Source: Pontederia crassipes (taxonomy: Eukaryota > Streptophyta > Magnoliopsida > Commelinales > Pontederiaceae). From it: a DNA stretch of 64,000 bases. The translations under genes and the position numbers were made by a program. The notes under the pieces were generated by a model that ran no database searches, had not been told where the DNA came from, and worked only from the letters and a program-made list of their open reading frames with translations. Within the stretch, counting starts at the first letter, position 1; each line of letters opens with the position of its first letter. Positions 22,731 through 37,061 of the stretch are shown piece after piece. The stretch is from assembly GCA_030549335.1 (NCBI GenBank), contig CM060187.1, forward strand, positions 8,494,001-8,558,000, written 5' to 3'.

Positions 22731-23082
22731 TGATAGGTTCCTAGTCCAACTAGGATCCTAATTAGATCACTTCGAGGCGATCAAGCCTCCAATAGACCAC
22801 ATCAAGGGGGTCAAGCCTCCAAGATAGATGCTCTAAGTAAATATCAAAAGAAGATTGTATTCTCATATATGATTAAAAAGAGTTCCAAGGGGGTCCTATT
22901 TATAGGGTAACCCAAACAAGTCATAGTAGAACTAGAAATAAAATAAAAAGAGTGCTACTCAAACTAGGAAGTAAATAACTAAAGTGCTAATCAAACTAGG
23001 CCATCAAACTAGAAAGTAAATACCTAATTCTAATTAAAAAAAATAAACTAATTCTACTATTACTAGGTATAGGATCCTATCA
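22731..23082 (-). repeat. 5' LTR of the Reina-like element
   Basis: Mate of 17796-18163, about 93 percent identical by eye, with TG...CA ends. A TATA-like CCCTATAAATAGG context lies on the minus strand near 22899-22910, matching the same site in the other LTR. Confidence 0.92.
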
Positions 23083-23525
23083 GACGCCGCCGCCCCGTCG
23101 CCTGTGCTGTTCGCCCAATCTTGACGCCACCGCCCCCATCGCCCGCTTGTGCTGTTTGCCCAATCTTGACGCTGCCGCCCCCGTCGCCTGTGTTGTTTGC
23201 CCGATCTGGACGTCTCTCTCTGTGTGTGTGGCAATGTTGTGCATTTTTCTGCCTCACATCGTGGGTTTCTGCTCTTTACAGAATTTCTCTCTGACATGCC
23301 TGTAGGGACTCGCGAGTGCACCCCAACCATCTTCCATACGCCCTAGTATACTCCAATCCGTAGTGTCTTCTTTATTATTATGCACAATTCTCGCGTTGTT
23401 TCCATGGTGCAAAATATTTTGTCATGCATAGTACAAATACAGGCATTCTTGTGCTGTTGCATATTATTTCTCTCTTTGGTCTACAATTCTAAGTTAGCTG
23501 ATGCATATTGATCTGGTATTTGTCA
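23083..23525 (+). repeat. GC-rich minisatellite, right part, and spacer
   Basis: Three more units of about 42 bp (GTCGCCTGTGCTGTTCGCCC followed by a GATCTGGACG-type join and CCGCC runs) continue to about 23212. Together with 17717-17795 they form one array of about five units. The remainder is unassigned. Confidence 0.6.
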
Positions 23526-23833
23526 GATGATCAGGCAGAGGAAGGCGTTTGGATGTGGTATCCGCCTATATCATCACAAACTATGACAAAGGCTTACCAA
23601 GCCGAGCGAATTCGTCGCCGTGGGCCGTATCGACGGTGACAGACAAAGAATCATGGCCTGTTTTGGGCACAGATGGTGAGCATGAAAGAGAGGTCAGGAC
23701 TTACCAGAATGTTGAAGGCAGCAGCACCTCCTCGGTGTCCAAGCACCCTGGACAGCTGCCCGAAAGGATCAAAGCTGAGTTCAAGAAGGGGGACCTTAAG
23801 GATTACGAACTTCTGATGGATGCAAAAATTTGA
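23526..23833 (+). other. Possible exon, unidentified
   Basis: An acceptor-like TTTGTCAG precedes 23526, and a 94-codon frame (23549-23833) ends HPGQLPERIKAEFKKG, then DLKDYELLMDAKI and a stop. The local codon composition looks coding, but the first third is open in more than one frame and I know no family match. It could be the last exon of a gene whose leader was split by the Reina element, or a gene fragment. Confidence 0.25.
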
Positions 23834-25690
<1,857 letters not shown>

Positions 25691-27600
25691 TTTTTCGTGT
25701 CTTTTACTTGTTCAATTGATTATGCTTCTTATATATATATAATTCTATATAGCTAAAGTAATTCAATGCATCAAAGTTGGTTATCTTAATTATATTATGG
25801 TGGATTATCAACCTAGTTGAGAAAATTCATAACTCTTAGTATAATAAAATCACATAAAACCCTAATATGTAGAAGTTTCATATTTTATTTCTTTACGATC
25901 GCTTCTCAGGAAATCAGCAATATTCCACCTAAATTTTATACCATTCTGTTTCTTGACAAACTAAGTGATCTTACTTTTATGATGTATATAGAATAGTAGA
26001 CATCACCTATTTTAATATTTTAAATTTTCTCAAAAAATAAACTTTCTATGCTGCAACTCATAAAATTTCTTGATTTTATATCTCTCTGGACTGATTACAA
26101 TAAATTTAACAAATACTAACATAATCTGTCCTAGGATTCATTTTGAGAGATTGAGTGAGGTTTAATAAAATATTTATAACTTTCACTATACATATTCTCT
26201 TCGGGTGATTTCAAATGTAAATGAAACCTAACATATGTTCCTAAATTATCAAGTCATTATATAACCTATTAAATTTAATATGTGATTTACAAAGTCGGAT
26301 AACACTTTTAGCAAACAAAATGACAAAACCCTAAAGATGAATTCATAACTTTTTTCTTTAAAAATCTGATTGATCCAATTTCATAGGTCAAAGAAAATAG
26401 ACTCCTTAACATGCTTAATTTCATAATTTATGTTATCCCATATAATTCTCTAAAATTCCACCGCCGCGGACAGCAGTCATCACCCCCTCCCCCCGCGTGC
26501 GCGCTAGCCATCGCCCCTGCCCATGCGACATCGGCACCCTTCTCCTCCGCCGGCGGTGGACGCACCAGCCATCCTTCCTAAGCACGTCTTTGGCTGTTAT
26601 TCTTGTGTCCCCACACCCCACCCCCCTCTTTGGTCTCCCTTCCCCGCTGCCGCCCCTCCCCCTGCACATGCATGCCAGCCATCGTCAGACGTAGCAAAAA
26701 AATCTGTTTAATAGGTCAACTTTACTATTACATTGATTTTTTCTTATATTTAGTTACTCTATTTTGTTTGATGGCCAACCTCTTCTGGAATGTGTAATAA
26801 GCATATGTAAACTGGAAAAGAGAAGGCTTCATTCTGTTATTGGAGATAATTCAATAAAGGTAAACTTACATTGCATATATTCCTGACATTTAATGTTTTC
26901 TACATTGTAGTAAAAACATTCTTTTATTGACTGCTAAGTTGATTCTCCTTCTCAGTTGGAAGATTTGAAATAATTGAGATAGTTGAATTATATAGTTTTT
27001 ATTATCTTTTCAATTGAAAGGATTGAGATACTTGACTTATTTTTCTTTTGATTCTCTTTGCAATTGAAAGTTTAGACTGCAAGATACTTGTAGTTTTATT
27101 TTCTTTTGTTGAAGTCCCTGACTTTATGTGTACTACTAATGTGTCCCTGATTTTATCACATGCTATCTGATAACTAGATAATTTAATATTGATCCTGTCA
27201 ACTCGTCTTACACTTCTTAGAATATCAATCTGAGACTGATTAACTAGATAATATTGATCCTGTCAACTTGTCAATGAAGTCAGTACATTTATTGATGTAT
27301 AATTAATATGTTTGTCCCACACTCTCACCTACCACTTAGACATCCACCATGTGACTGTACGATAAGTAGAGGATATAGATATTATGTTTGATGCCTTCAA
27401 TTAAATGATAGAAGACAACATCGACATGAGAAAAAAAAGGTGCTATCTGATGCATTTTTTTTATAGTTTTATCTTTTTTTTTCTTTTAAGAAAATGGTGA
27501 TTACTAGTGGTATATATAACACTCATGAACTTCATGGCTTGCCTTTTGAAGTTTATGACATGGGGCCCTAAATCATTTAGTAAGCTATACTATTGAATAC
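25691..27600. other. AT-rich spacer with an isolated GC island
   Basis: No gene is recognised. A 240-bp block (about 26458-26695) is suddenly very GC-rich (CCACCGCCGCGG, CCCCGCGTGCGCGCTAG) with open frames on both strands. It has no visible inverted repeats at its edges, unlike the GC cores at 12707-13768 and 62267-63121. The 5' end of the CACTA element at 27600-36174 should lie somewhere here, but no convincing CACTA terminus was found. Confidence 0.4.
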
Positions 27601-27664
27601 ATTTTTTTTCTTTTGTTTATCTAAATCTTTTATTAATTTTTATTTTTTCAAATATTGTAAAGTT

Positions 27665-30600
27665 ATGGCACCTAACAAGCAATGGATGCAACTTGTTAAT
27701 GATAGATTGAATGAAGCTTATATAATAGGTGTACAAATATTTTTGGATTATGCTTTTACTAAAAGAGGAGAAACACAAAAAATACGATGCCCTTGCATCA
27801 AGTGTTGTAATTCATATTCAGCGACTCGTGAAATAGTTGAGTCACATCTGAAAGCATACAGAATCATTCAAAATTATAACCTTTTGGTATCATCATAGAG
27901 AAGTTTCCGGTGAGCAACAATCAGATTATGAAGATGAAGAAACTAAGGAAGGAGAAGCTGAGGATGAACTACAAGGGATCATTCAAGACTTATATCTTGA
28001 ATTTGATAAAGACACCATGAATATCGAGAGTGATGACTTACCTGGTGAGGAGCCAAATATTGAAGCACAAAAATTCTATAGGCTTCTAAGAGATTTCGAA
28101 GAACCATTATATAAGGGTTCAAAATGTTCAAAATTTTCTACTCTGGTTAAATTACTTCACATTAAAAGTCTAGGTCGTTGGAGTAATGAGTCATCTACAA
28201 TGCTATTAAAATTTTTGAAGGAAGATGTGCTGCCTAATGAATAATCCAAATTGCCAGAATCCTATTATGAGCAAAAAAGATAATTCAAGACCTCAGACTT
28301 TCCTATAACAAAATTGATGCACGTACAAATGATTGCATGTTATATTAGAAGGACGACGCCTCTCTTGACTTTTGCAACGTTTGTGGTGAATCTAGGCGAG
28401 GAAGGGTAAAAATAGTGGAAAAACAAAGTGTCAAAATGGTAAAAACCTACCAACAAAGACTTTACGTTATTTTCCACTAAAGCCAAGGCTTCAAAGATTG
28501 TTTATGTCCACTAAAACTTCTTTCCTAATGAGATGGCATCATGACAACAAAATTGATGATGGCACAATGAGACATCCTTCTAATTCACTTGCATGGAAGT
28601 CCTTAAATGAACTTCATCAATCATTTGCCACTGATCCTCGCAATGTTTGTCTTGGACTTGCTACTGATGGTTTCAACCATTTAATAATTCAAAAACTCCT
28701 TATAGCATTTGGGCTGTAGTAGTTATACCTTATAATTTGCCATCATGGATATGTATGAAACAAGAGAACTTCATTATGTCTATGATTATTCCAGGTCCAC
28801 ACAATCCCAGAGATGTCATTGACATTTATCTCCAACCATTAATGCATCAACAAGACAAAATTTTATGCTACGTGCAGCTTTAATGTGGACTATTACTGAT
28901 TTTCCAGCATATGGAAATTTGTCTGGATGGAGCACTAAACGAAAGTTGGCATGCCCTTGTTGCAACAAAGATACTTCTTCTATGAGATACATGGGTCACC
29001 GATGATTCCTTCCTCTTAATCATAGATGGAGAAATGACAAGGAGTCATTTGATGGAACTAGAGAACGAAGGTTGCCACCGAAATTTCTTTCTGGTGATGA
29101 TATGCTAAATCAAATGCAAGATCTTTGTGAGTTAAAATTAACAAAGGATAAGAAGAAAAAGATTAAGATATCACATGATGATAGGAAAGATAACTAGAAC
29201 AAAAGAAGTATTTTTTTTACCTTCCATATTGGAAACTCTCTTATTGCGTCATAATTTAGATGTAATGCATATCGAGAAAAATATTTGTGACAATATCTTT
29301 GGGACAATCATGAATATCATAGGAAAGACGAAGGACAATATGAATAGTCGATTGGATTTATAAGTAATGAACATAAGAACAGAACTACATCCAATAAAAA
29401 TGGGAGAAACATACGAGATACCTCATACATGTTACACATTGTCATACTCCTTTCTAAAAGAATTAAAGCTCCCAGATGGATGTTCTTCTAATATTTCTTA
29501 ATGAGTCAACATTAAGGATTGTCGGATTTCAGGCTTAAAAAGTCATGATTGTCATGTTCTTTTGCAACATTTGCTCCCTCTTGTAATACGAGGCATGTTA
29601 TGCAAATCTGTGTGCAAGCCACTTATTGAGCTATCTTTGTTTTTTAAAACACTTGGGTCAAAGGTTTTGATAGTGAATGAGTTGAAGATTTTGGAATCTC
29701 AAATTCCTATAACATTATGCAAATTAGAAAAGATTTTTCCTCCATTTTTTGATGTTATGATGCATTTGCCAATTCATTTAGCTACTGAAGCTAAGATTGG
29801 TGGACCGGTTCATTATCGCTGGATGTATCCGGTTGAGCGCTGGTTATACTTTCTAAAATCATTTATTCGTAATAGAGCTCGTCTAGAAGGTTCTATTGCT
29901 ATGGGTTATATGCAAATGAATGTATGACCTTATGTTCAAGGTATATAAATAAAATGGATACAAACTTCAACAGACCAGAAAGGAATTTTGATGGCGATAT
30001 AAATAAGTCAAATGGAGGATTATCTCTTTTTCGTCAATCAGGAAGAACTTTGGGAGCAAGTAAACAAAGCATTCTCAGTGCATATGAATTGAAGCAGATA
30101 CATATATATATATATTGAGAAATTGTGATGAAGTTCAACAATATTTGGAGTAAGTAATAGATTCTTTTACAAAGTTGATTTTTGTATTTTTTTCTTGATT
30201 TTTTAATTAATAAGTAGTTTTTCTTTACTTTTTGTAGAGAATTTGCACAAATGCAAGCAAATATGTCCATTCAGATGTCTAACATGGAATGGAATAAACA
30301 ATTTATTGCTTGGTTTAAAGTTAGGGTAAGTAGATCACAAAAAAAATGTATTTTAGAAAAAAATTCTAACTAATTAAATTATATTCTAATGTATCTACTT
30401 CTTGATAGGTTTCCAAATTATATAAAAAAGACAATAGTCCACTCATGAAGGACTTGCTCTCATTGTCACGTGGGCCTACAAACTACATCACATGTTTTAA
30501 TGGGTATATTGTCAAGGGATATAGGTTTCATGTACAAGAATATGATAAATTTTTAAAAACTCAGAATAGTGGGATAGTCGTAATAGGAGAAAATGATGAA

Positions 30601-31405
30601 GGTATGGAAAACATTGATTATTATGGAGTTTTAACTAGCATCATTGAATTATAATTTCTCACAGAAAAAAGAGTGTTTGTATTTCGATGTAATTGGTTTG
30701 ATGTGCATGACAAAGAAAGAGGGATAAGAAAAGATGAATATGATATTGTAAGTGTTAACCGTGGATGATTTTTGAAAACAAATGAGTCTTTTATTCTTGC
30801 CAATCAAGCATCACAAGTTTTTTATGCCACCGAACTTTCTAATAAAGGGTGGCATGTTTTTCAAAAAGCGCAACCTCGTGACACTTTTGACATCTTGCAA
30901 CAAGTGAATGAAGTAGACAACACTGGAAATTTTACACAAAATATTGATGAAGGTGCAGTATTTTTTTATTGAACAAGTGCTTTTTAATTGTGATCCACAT
31001 CAATATCACCACTTTTTTTTCTAACTTGTTTATTATTTTTTTTAGGTACAATATGACAATTACTAAATTTGGACGTGGGATGTCATCCACATCAAAAGCA
31101 ACAAAGCATGCTTTCATTGCACCAGGTGACTTAGGAAGGGGAAAAGGAAATGGAGTAAGAACTTCATGGAATTTAGGAGCATTTAATTCTTCTTCACCTA
31201 GTGTCACAAGAGCAAGCTCTAATATAGTTACAAATAGAAGAATTCCATAAGAAAGTGATTATACATTGCCTTCAAATCTTCATCGTGTGCGCCAAGATCA
31301 TGATTTGTTGCAAGATAAAAATATGCTTCAAGATGATGAAAACTTGCAAGAGGATGAGAACCTGGATGATGAAGCTAATCCCTTGAATCAAACAACTGAA
31401 GGTAT
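27665..31405 (+). pseudogene. TnpD-type CACTA transposase (TAM, TNP2, DUF4218, DUF4216)
   Basis: Domains appear in the usual order. The transposase-associated domain is at 27665-27890 (QWMQLVNDRLNEAYIIGVQI, IRCPCIKCCNSYS). Transposase_21/TNP2 covers about 28250-29360 (FMSTKTSFLMRWHHDNK, GLATDGFNHL, LSGWSTKRKLACPCC, HNLDVMHIEKNICDNIFGTI). DUF4218 covers about 29536-30100 (GLKSHDCHVLLQHLLPL, MMHLPIHLATEAKIGGPVHY). DUF4216 covers about 30400-30930 (TNYITCFNGYIVKGYRFHVQ, YYGVLTSIIEL, FRCNWFDV). The protein would bind and cut element ends. At least eight frameshifts or stops, for example near 27885, 28244, 28719 and 30652, break it. Two introns seem likely around 30110-30238 and 30326-30409. Confidence 0.9.
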
Positions 31406-33537
31406 GCAAAACCTTAATTTTATTTATATCATGTAATTGTGTCATTTTGATGCATTAATTTATCAACTTTTATATCATTCTGATTGATAATATTTTGTTA
31501 ATTCCTATTTAGTAATATTTATGTATTCTCTTTCTTCCAACTTCTCTCTTATACAAGTTTTTTGTTAATTTATCAAGTTTTTTCCCTGAGTTTGAGCTAG
31601 GTCAATTAACCTTTATATTAACCTTTATATTGACAATGATGTATGTTCGATTGTTTGGAAGTACAGTTGCACTCTCAGCTTGGTACATGATGTGCCTGCC
31701 AGGGATGCCTTATATAAGCCAAGGGTTTGGTCTATTAGCTATCAATTTCTCATTTTTCCCCTTTTAGCGAACATTGCTCATACTTCGGTTGGCTTCAGTG
31801 TTGTTCAAGCTGAGTTTTAGAGTATCTACAAAGTAATGCTCTTGTGTTATGTTACTGCTTATAGTCCTGCTTGCATTCCCACATCACCCTTCCCCACAAA
31901 ATTGCTCAAACTACTGCATGCTGTAACTTTCATGCATGAGATAAAAATGTTACACCAGATACAGATATTGCCAACTACATGAAGAAACTACTCTGATTTG
32001 CTTTGCTATTTTTTTTCATATTGCCAACTACATCTTAATATTCTACAGCTCTGCAGAGGATAAGCACCCCCACATGATCCACTACACTTTCACCAGAAAA
32101 AAAAGTTAGCCAAAATCGTTAGGTTTGGTAGAGGGAATTTTATGTTTATACTTTAATCTTTATTTTGTATTTTCTTTCATTGTGAATCCTAATATCCGAG
32201 TGGCTAGTCACTTGATCAGATTGCATCCACTAGATCATGCTTACTATGTGTCTTCATTCATACATATTTTTTACCAATCTTTGTGTCTTCATTCATTTTA
32301 TACTAGTACATTTTTCCATAAATGTTGTACCTTATATTAGATCCTTGTGGTAAGTAGTTGTGCTCTGCACATGAAAGCTTGTATTCTCAGGGAATATGTT
32401 GTTCTCTGCACATTCAAACATGAAATGTATGTCATCTTCCTCAAAGTTTTGCTTTAATCCTGTTCTTGGATCATTCATCATTTTTTCCTCTTGTGGTTGT
32501 GTGTAAGTCCTCAAATCATCGCTTTGGCAGGCATTGAATTGCCTCAGTTTTACATGATCCTCAGAAAATTCTTTACTTTCACATGATCCTCAGAAGCTGC
32601 AAAGTAATCTTCTTGCCATCACTCAAGTTTCTTCAGCAATTCTCCATTTTCCTCTTTCTACTGGCTGATCATCTCTGTAGATTCTTGTTACATGAGAATA
32701 GAGAAAATAATAAGATTGTTTACACCAGTTCTGTATCTTAGGTGACTATTGTCATTGTGCTCCATTGAAAGAGAGATTGAATTTTATGCTGGTAATTCAC
32801 TTTTGGGTACTTCTACTTACACAGACTAGAAAGTGAAGTTAGCTTTGGTCTTGGACAGCCTGTAAGCACAGATAATTATATAGATAAGATATCATTGTTT
32901 TGTTTGAGCATTGTTATTTAAGTAAATCTGCTGGATGCTTCTGCTTGTTATTTCCAAATCTGCTTGTTTTCTGGCTTCTTCCTTGCTTCGCCAAATAATT
33001 CGTACTCCACTTTCAGAAACTGTTGGACCTTTACAATTTTATTACATAAAACATGGACCAGAACTAGAAAGAAGGGACCAGTAACCATGTCCTATATTCC
33101 ATTCCCCATGGATCTAAAAGGGGACAGAGGGACAGCAAGGCCTTGGGTAACACAACTATTAGATTTTAATGTTGAAGTATTGAACTAGTGATGTGAATGT
33201 TGCTGCTCCTAATTGATGTGCCACAAGAAACAGATTAAAAGACTACTCTAGTTCATGTTAAATTTACACTATTGTAGTTAGTAAATATAGATAAATAACA
33301 AGCACCATGCTAGCAACACAGCAATAACAAAATTTTGTGGGCTAACCGTGACTTATATACAGTATCCTTTGTTTTCATTCTTGGTCAGTTAATTCTACTT
33401 TGTCAGCTTGACTACCATAGTGTGTTTCGTAGGTGAGCTTGAAATGTATTAGATGTTCTTTTTATTATGGATAGCAATTAACTGAGATAACGTGATTTTT
33501 CCTCTCTGATTGTGTTCGTATCATCTAAGCATGTGCA
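31406..33537. other. Spacer between the two CACTA-1 genes
   Basis: No coding sequence is supported. The TnpD tail of acidic repeats (LQDDENLQEDENLDDEANP) ends near 31405. This may contain a long intron joining TnpD tail exons to the downstream TnpA-like exons. Confidence 0.4.
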
Positions 33538-34900
33538 GGTTCAAGTGCTAATAAAAAAAAGAGAAAAGTGAGAGGCAAAAATAAATGCAAAAATGTAGCA
33601 AGCCTTCCTAGTGGTAAGAAATTGACAGTGACATTTTATAACAACCGCACAGTTGGGGAAAATCATGTCATTTTCAAGACATTTGGGAAAAATTATTCGT
33701 GACCAAAATATATGCCTATTGCGTGTACGTGCATGGAAAGAAATTGGAGAAAATGAGAAAGAACACATGTGGGCAGCTATTGTGGTAATGTATCTAACAT
33801 ATTCAATTTATGTTATTTCATTTGTTATGCAAGTTTATATAAGATTATTGTACATACAAATCAACTAATTAAATATATGTATTTGATGTTTCAATTTTTA
33901 GGATAAATTCGAGTGTGATGAAATGGACATGCATAAAGAAAATATTTTTTACCATATGAAAGAATTATGGAACAAGTGGAGAGGTGGTATGCATATCAAG
34001 TATGTAAAAGGTAAGACAATTGCAGATGCAGTAAAAAATATTCCAGATGGAATAGAAAAGAGAGATTGAGAATGGTTGGTCAAAGAGTTCTACCATAGCA
34101 AAAGTTTTAAGGTTTGTAACAATATCAACTATTAGTATGTTGATAAAATGCTTGCATGTATTTAGTATGTATATTTTCTTTTATAAAACTATTATAAATT
34201 TAAATGGCATCCTTTGTGATTTGTTAATTTAGGAATCAAGTGAGAGGAATGCTAGAAACAGAGCTAAGATGAGCATGCCTCATCGATCTGGGAGTATGCT
34301 AATTCGAGAAATTATATATCAGCAGGTGAACTACTTACAGTTAATTAACAATGTGTGCTTATATCTTATTTGATATTGTTTGATTTTTTTAAACATGTAG
34401 GGAGGCGAAGATGGTAATCCGCTAGATGTAGGAACAATTTTCTTTGAAATACGAAAAAAGGATAATAGGCTCATTGATCTCGCAGCAATTGAAAGACATG
34501 TACATTTAATTATTCATGTATGTTCACTTGATTTCTTGACAAAAAGTTGCATTTATTTTTTTCTTGTTCATTTGTAGGCTGGAATTCAAGAACTTGTTCG
34601 ATTGGAACCAACACTTACACTTATAGAAGTAGTAGAGAGATGTTTTGGATTTCAAAATCGTAACCATGTCGTTGGCTTTGGAGGTGGGATAAAGGAAAAA
34701 TATTTGAGAGGAACAAATTCAAAAGTGCACTACTAAATGAGTTGTGGGCCACTCGACAAGAGAACAAGTATTTTTGAGAGGAGAACGAGTCTTTGAAAAA
34801 TTGCTTGAACTCTATGGAAATTCAAATGCAACAAGTAATGCAACATTGCTTTGGACAATCTAACGCGCAAAGTCTAGCAACATAGGGATCAGACAATGAA
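33538..34900 (+). pseudogene. TnpA-like protein (plant transposase, Ptta/En/Spm type)
   Basis: Five exon-like blocks separated by short AT-rich introns carry the Transposase_24 pattern. They are 33540-33785 (SGKKLTVTFYNNRTVGEN, LGKIIRDQNICLLRVRAWKE, EHMWAAIV), 33902-34112 (FYHMKELWNKWRGGMHIKYV), 34232-34324 (NRAKMSMPHRSGSMLI), 34401-34500 (GGEDGNPLDVGTIFFEIRKK) and 34578-34735 (LTLIEVVERCFGFQNRNHVV). A coiled-coil-like tail follows to about 34900. TnpA binds subterminal repeats of CACTA elements and activates the promoter. A frameshift near 33665 and stops near 34069 and 34733 disable it. Confidence 0.85.
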
Positions 34901-35389
34901 AACTAAATGGTTTGTTTTATGTTCTCTTATTATAAGTTATTATTTTTCATTATGTTGTTAATTCAATAGACATTGGACATTTATTAAAAACTTTTATGTA
35001 TTTTGTGAACTTTACAGATTTTGAAGATATGGAAAGAAACAGATGCAATTCAAAGCTCAAACAAGTTATTTTGCTTTTAGGATAGTGTAAGAATTTTTTG
35101 GAGGGAAGGAATTAAAAAAATTTGAATGCTAGATGTTATTGATCTTGACTACTACTATGAACATTTGTTGGCATGGTAATTATTATTTTTTGAAGTTATA
35201 TGAACAATCCATTCTGGAAAATTAATTTAACTTTTGTATTATAATTTGTGAGTTTGTTTTTAGTTGAATGATTGCTAAGAAAGTGCGTTGTAGATCATGT
35301 GTCATTTACATCAATGTTTGATAAAGTTCATGGTCATTAATAACTTTAAAGACCGTTATTGGGTTTTAATGAACGGATTAATGGTCACA

Positions 35390-36010
35390 GACGATTATCA
35401 ATGGCAAAGATTATGATGGTCATTAATGCATTTAACGATGATCTAGACGGTCACTATATGGATTTAACGATTTGATTATTTCTGGTCATTGATACTTTTA
35501 ATGATGGGATTATTAACCATTGAAGATTATCAATGACAAAGATATTTCTCGTCATTAATGTATTCGACGACCAACTAAATGGTCCTTATATGGATTTAAC
35601 GGCCGACTTTTTTCCGGTCATGGATGACTTTTAACGATGGGATTATCAACAACAAAGATAGTTCTTGCCATTAATGTATTCGACGACTAACTAAATGGTC
35701 CTTATATGGATTTAACGACTAGATTTTTTCTGATCATTGATAACATTTAACGATGGGATTACTAGCCGCTGAAGATTATCAACGACAAAAATATTTCTCG
35801 CCATTAATGTATTCGACGACCAACTAAGTGGTTCTTATATGGATTTAACGGCCATATTATTTTTGGTCATTGATGACTTTTAACGACGGGATAACTAGCC
35901 GTTGAAGATTATCAACGACAAAGATATTTCTCATCATTAATGACTTCGACGACCAACTAAATGGTCCTTATTTGGATTTAATGACCGGATTTTTTTCGGT
36001 CGTTAATGAT
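35390..36010 (+). repeat. CACTA-1 3' subterminal repeats
   Basis: Five diverged units of about 116-132 bp carry the anchors TATGGATTTAACG, GGTCATTGATAACTTTTAACG, GAAGATTATCAACGAC and CGACGACCAACTAAATGG. They stop about 160 bp before the terminus. Each unit holds several GACCGTTAA/TTAACGG-like words, as expected of TnpA-binding subterminal DNA. Confidence 0.8.
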
Positions 36011-36174
36011 GTTTAACGGCCGACACTTTTAATCCTTCATTATTGTCTTTTAACGGCGGCATCTATAACAATCGGTGACGATGGGAAATGTCGATCGCTA
36101 AGGACCAATAACGACCGGATTTTGATTATTAACGACCAGATTTCCCTTCTTTAATGATGTGTTTTCTTGTAGTG

Positions 36175-37059
36175 TCTGGAACATTGGTCGACTGGTCAGT
36201 GTAGAAAATGCCAAATTTCATCAAATAGAATGTCGAGATTGTACTGATCGAGGTACCGGTCGATCGACCGGATAGTGCAGAATTCGCAAACGGTCATATT
36301 TTTCATAAAAGAAAGTGTACCGGTCGACTGGTCCATATGTACGAACGATTGGCGTCCGAGTAAAATGAATAGTAATATTCAAATTTGAAGGAGAAAATTG
36401 TGAAATGATTTTTGGATGACTTTCTCACTTGTTGGAGCCTATAAAAGAAGTGCCAAAGCCAGAAGGAAAGGCATCCATCCAAGTCTTGAAGAAAAACTTC
36501 AAGTTATCAAAAGAAGACCTTCTTCTTGAAGTTTTCATTTTTAGTTTTCTCTTTTTTCTCTCTTCTTCTCTTGTGAGCTTAACTTTGTAAAAGAGAGACA
36601 TTTTATTTTAAAAATACTGAGAGAGCTCCTGTGTTAAAGAGGTTCAAAATCTTATCTCTTAAGCGAGAGAAAAGATTAAGCTTCATTAGAGGAAAGGTGT
36701 GCCATACCTCTCGAAGCGTAGAAAAGATGATGGTGTAAAGGGCTTTTCTTCCTTGCCCCATTTGGAACAAAGAAAGAGATCTAGTGGAATCTCTAGTAGT
36801 TTCGAGGTCGAGAAGTCGGAAAGGGGACGTAGGTCAAGGTGTGGCCGAACCTCGTCAACAACCACCACGTGCTTTTTTATTGCTTTCTCTCTCTCTCTCT
36901 CTCCCTCTCATATTGATTTTGATGTGATCTGAATTGCGTTGATTTAAAAGATTTTAGTATTCGATTTCAAGCTTCCGCAACGATTATTGTGAATTTGATA
37001 TTTTTGTTTGAACGCCAATTCACCCCCCAACCCCTCTTGGTGTCCTTTGGGATCCTACA
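36175..37059 (+). repeat. 5' LTR of the copia element (truncated)
   Basis: Aligns with 39474-40333 and ends GATCCTACA before the primer site. It carries several ACCGGTCGATCGGT-like palindromic words near 36240-36340 and a CT microsatellite near 36885-36908. Confidence 0.9.
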
Positions 37060-37061
37060 GT

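Larger units (their letters stand above)
17796..23082 (-). mobile_element. Reina-like chromovirus (Ty3/gypsy), degenerate
   Basis: Short LTRs (17796-18163 and 22731-23082) bound a 4.6-kb interior and the target duplication GACGC is perfect (17791-17795 and 23083-23087). The tRNA-iMet primer site GCTCTGATACCA (complement strand) abuts the right LTR, so transcription runs right to left. Gene order on the minus strand is gag, protease, reverse transcriptase, RNase H, integrase with GPY/F module, and a chromodomain-like tail. Total length of 5.3 kb and LTRs near 350 bp fit the Reina clade. At least six in-frame stops and two or three frameshifts make it defective. Its LTRs remain very similar, suggesting a fairly young insertion. 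Confidence 0.95.
27600..36174 (+). mobile_element. CACTA-1 (En/Spm), decayed; 5' end not found
   Basis: Two CACTA genes lie in tandem (TnpD-like at 27665-31405, TnpA-like at 33538-34900). They are followed by subterminal repeats and a terminal TTTTCTTGTAGTG ending at 36174, the complement of CACTACAAGAAAA. The same terminus starts CACTA-2 at 59366. The left boundary given is only the start of recognisable content. The right end abuts mid-LTR sequence of a copia element, so CACTA-1 inserted into that LTR. The missing 5' terminus and missing first 307 bp of the copia LTR point to a deletion on the left. Confidence 0.85.
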
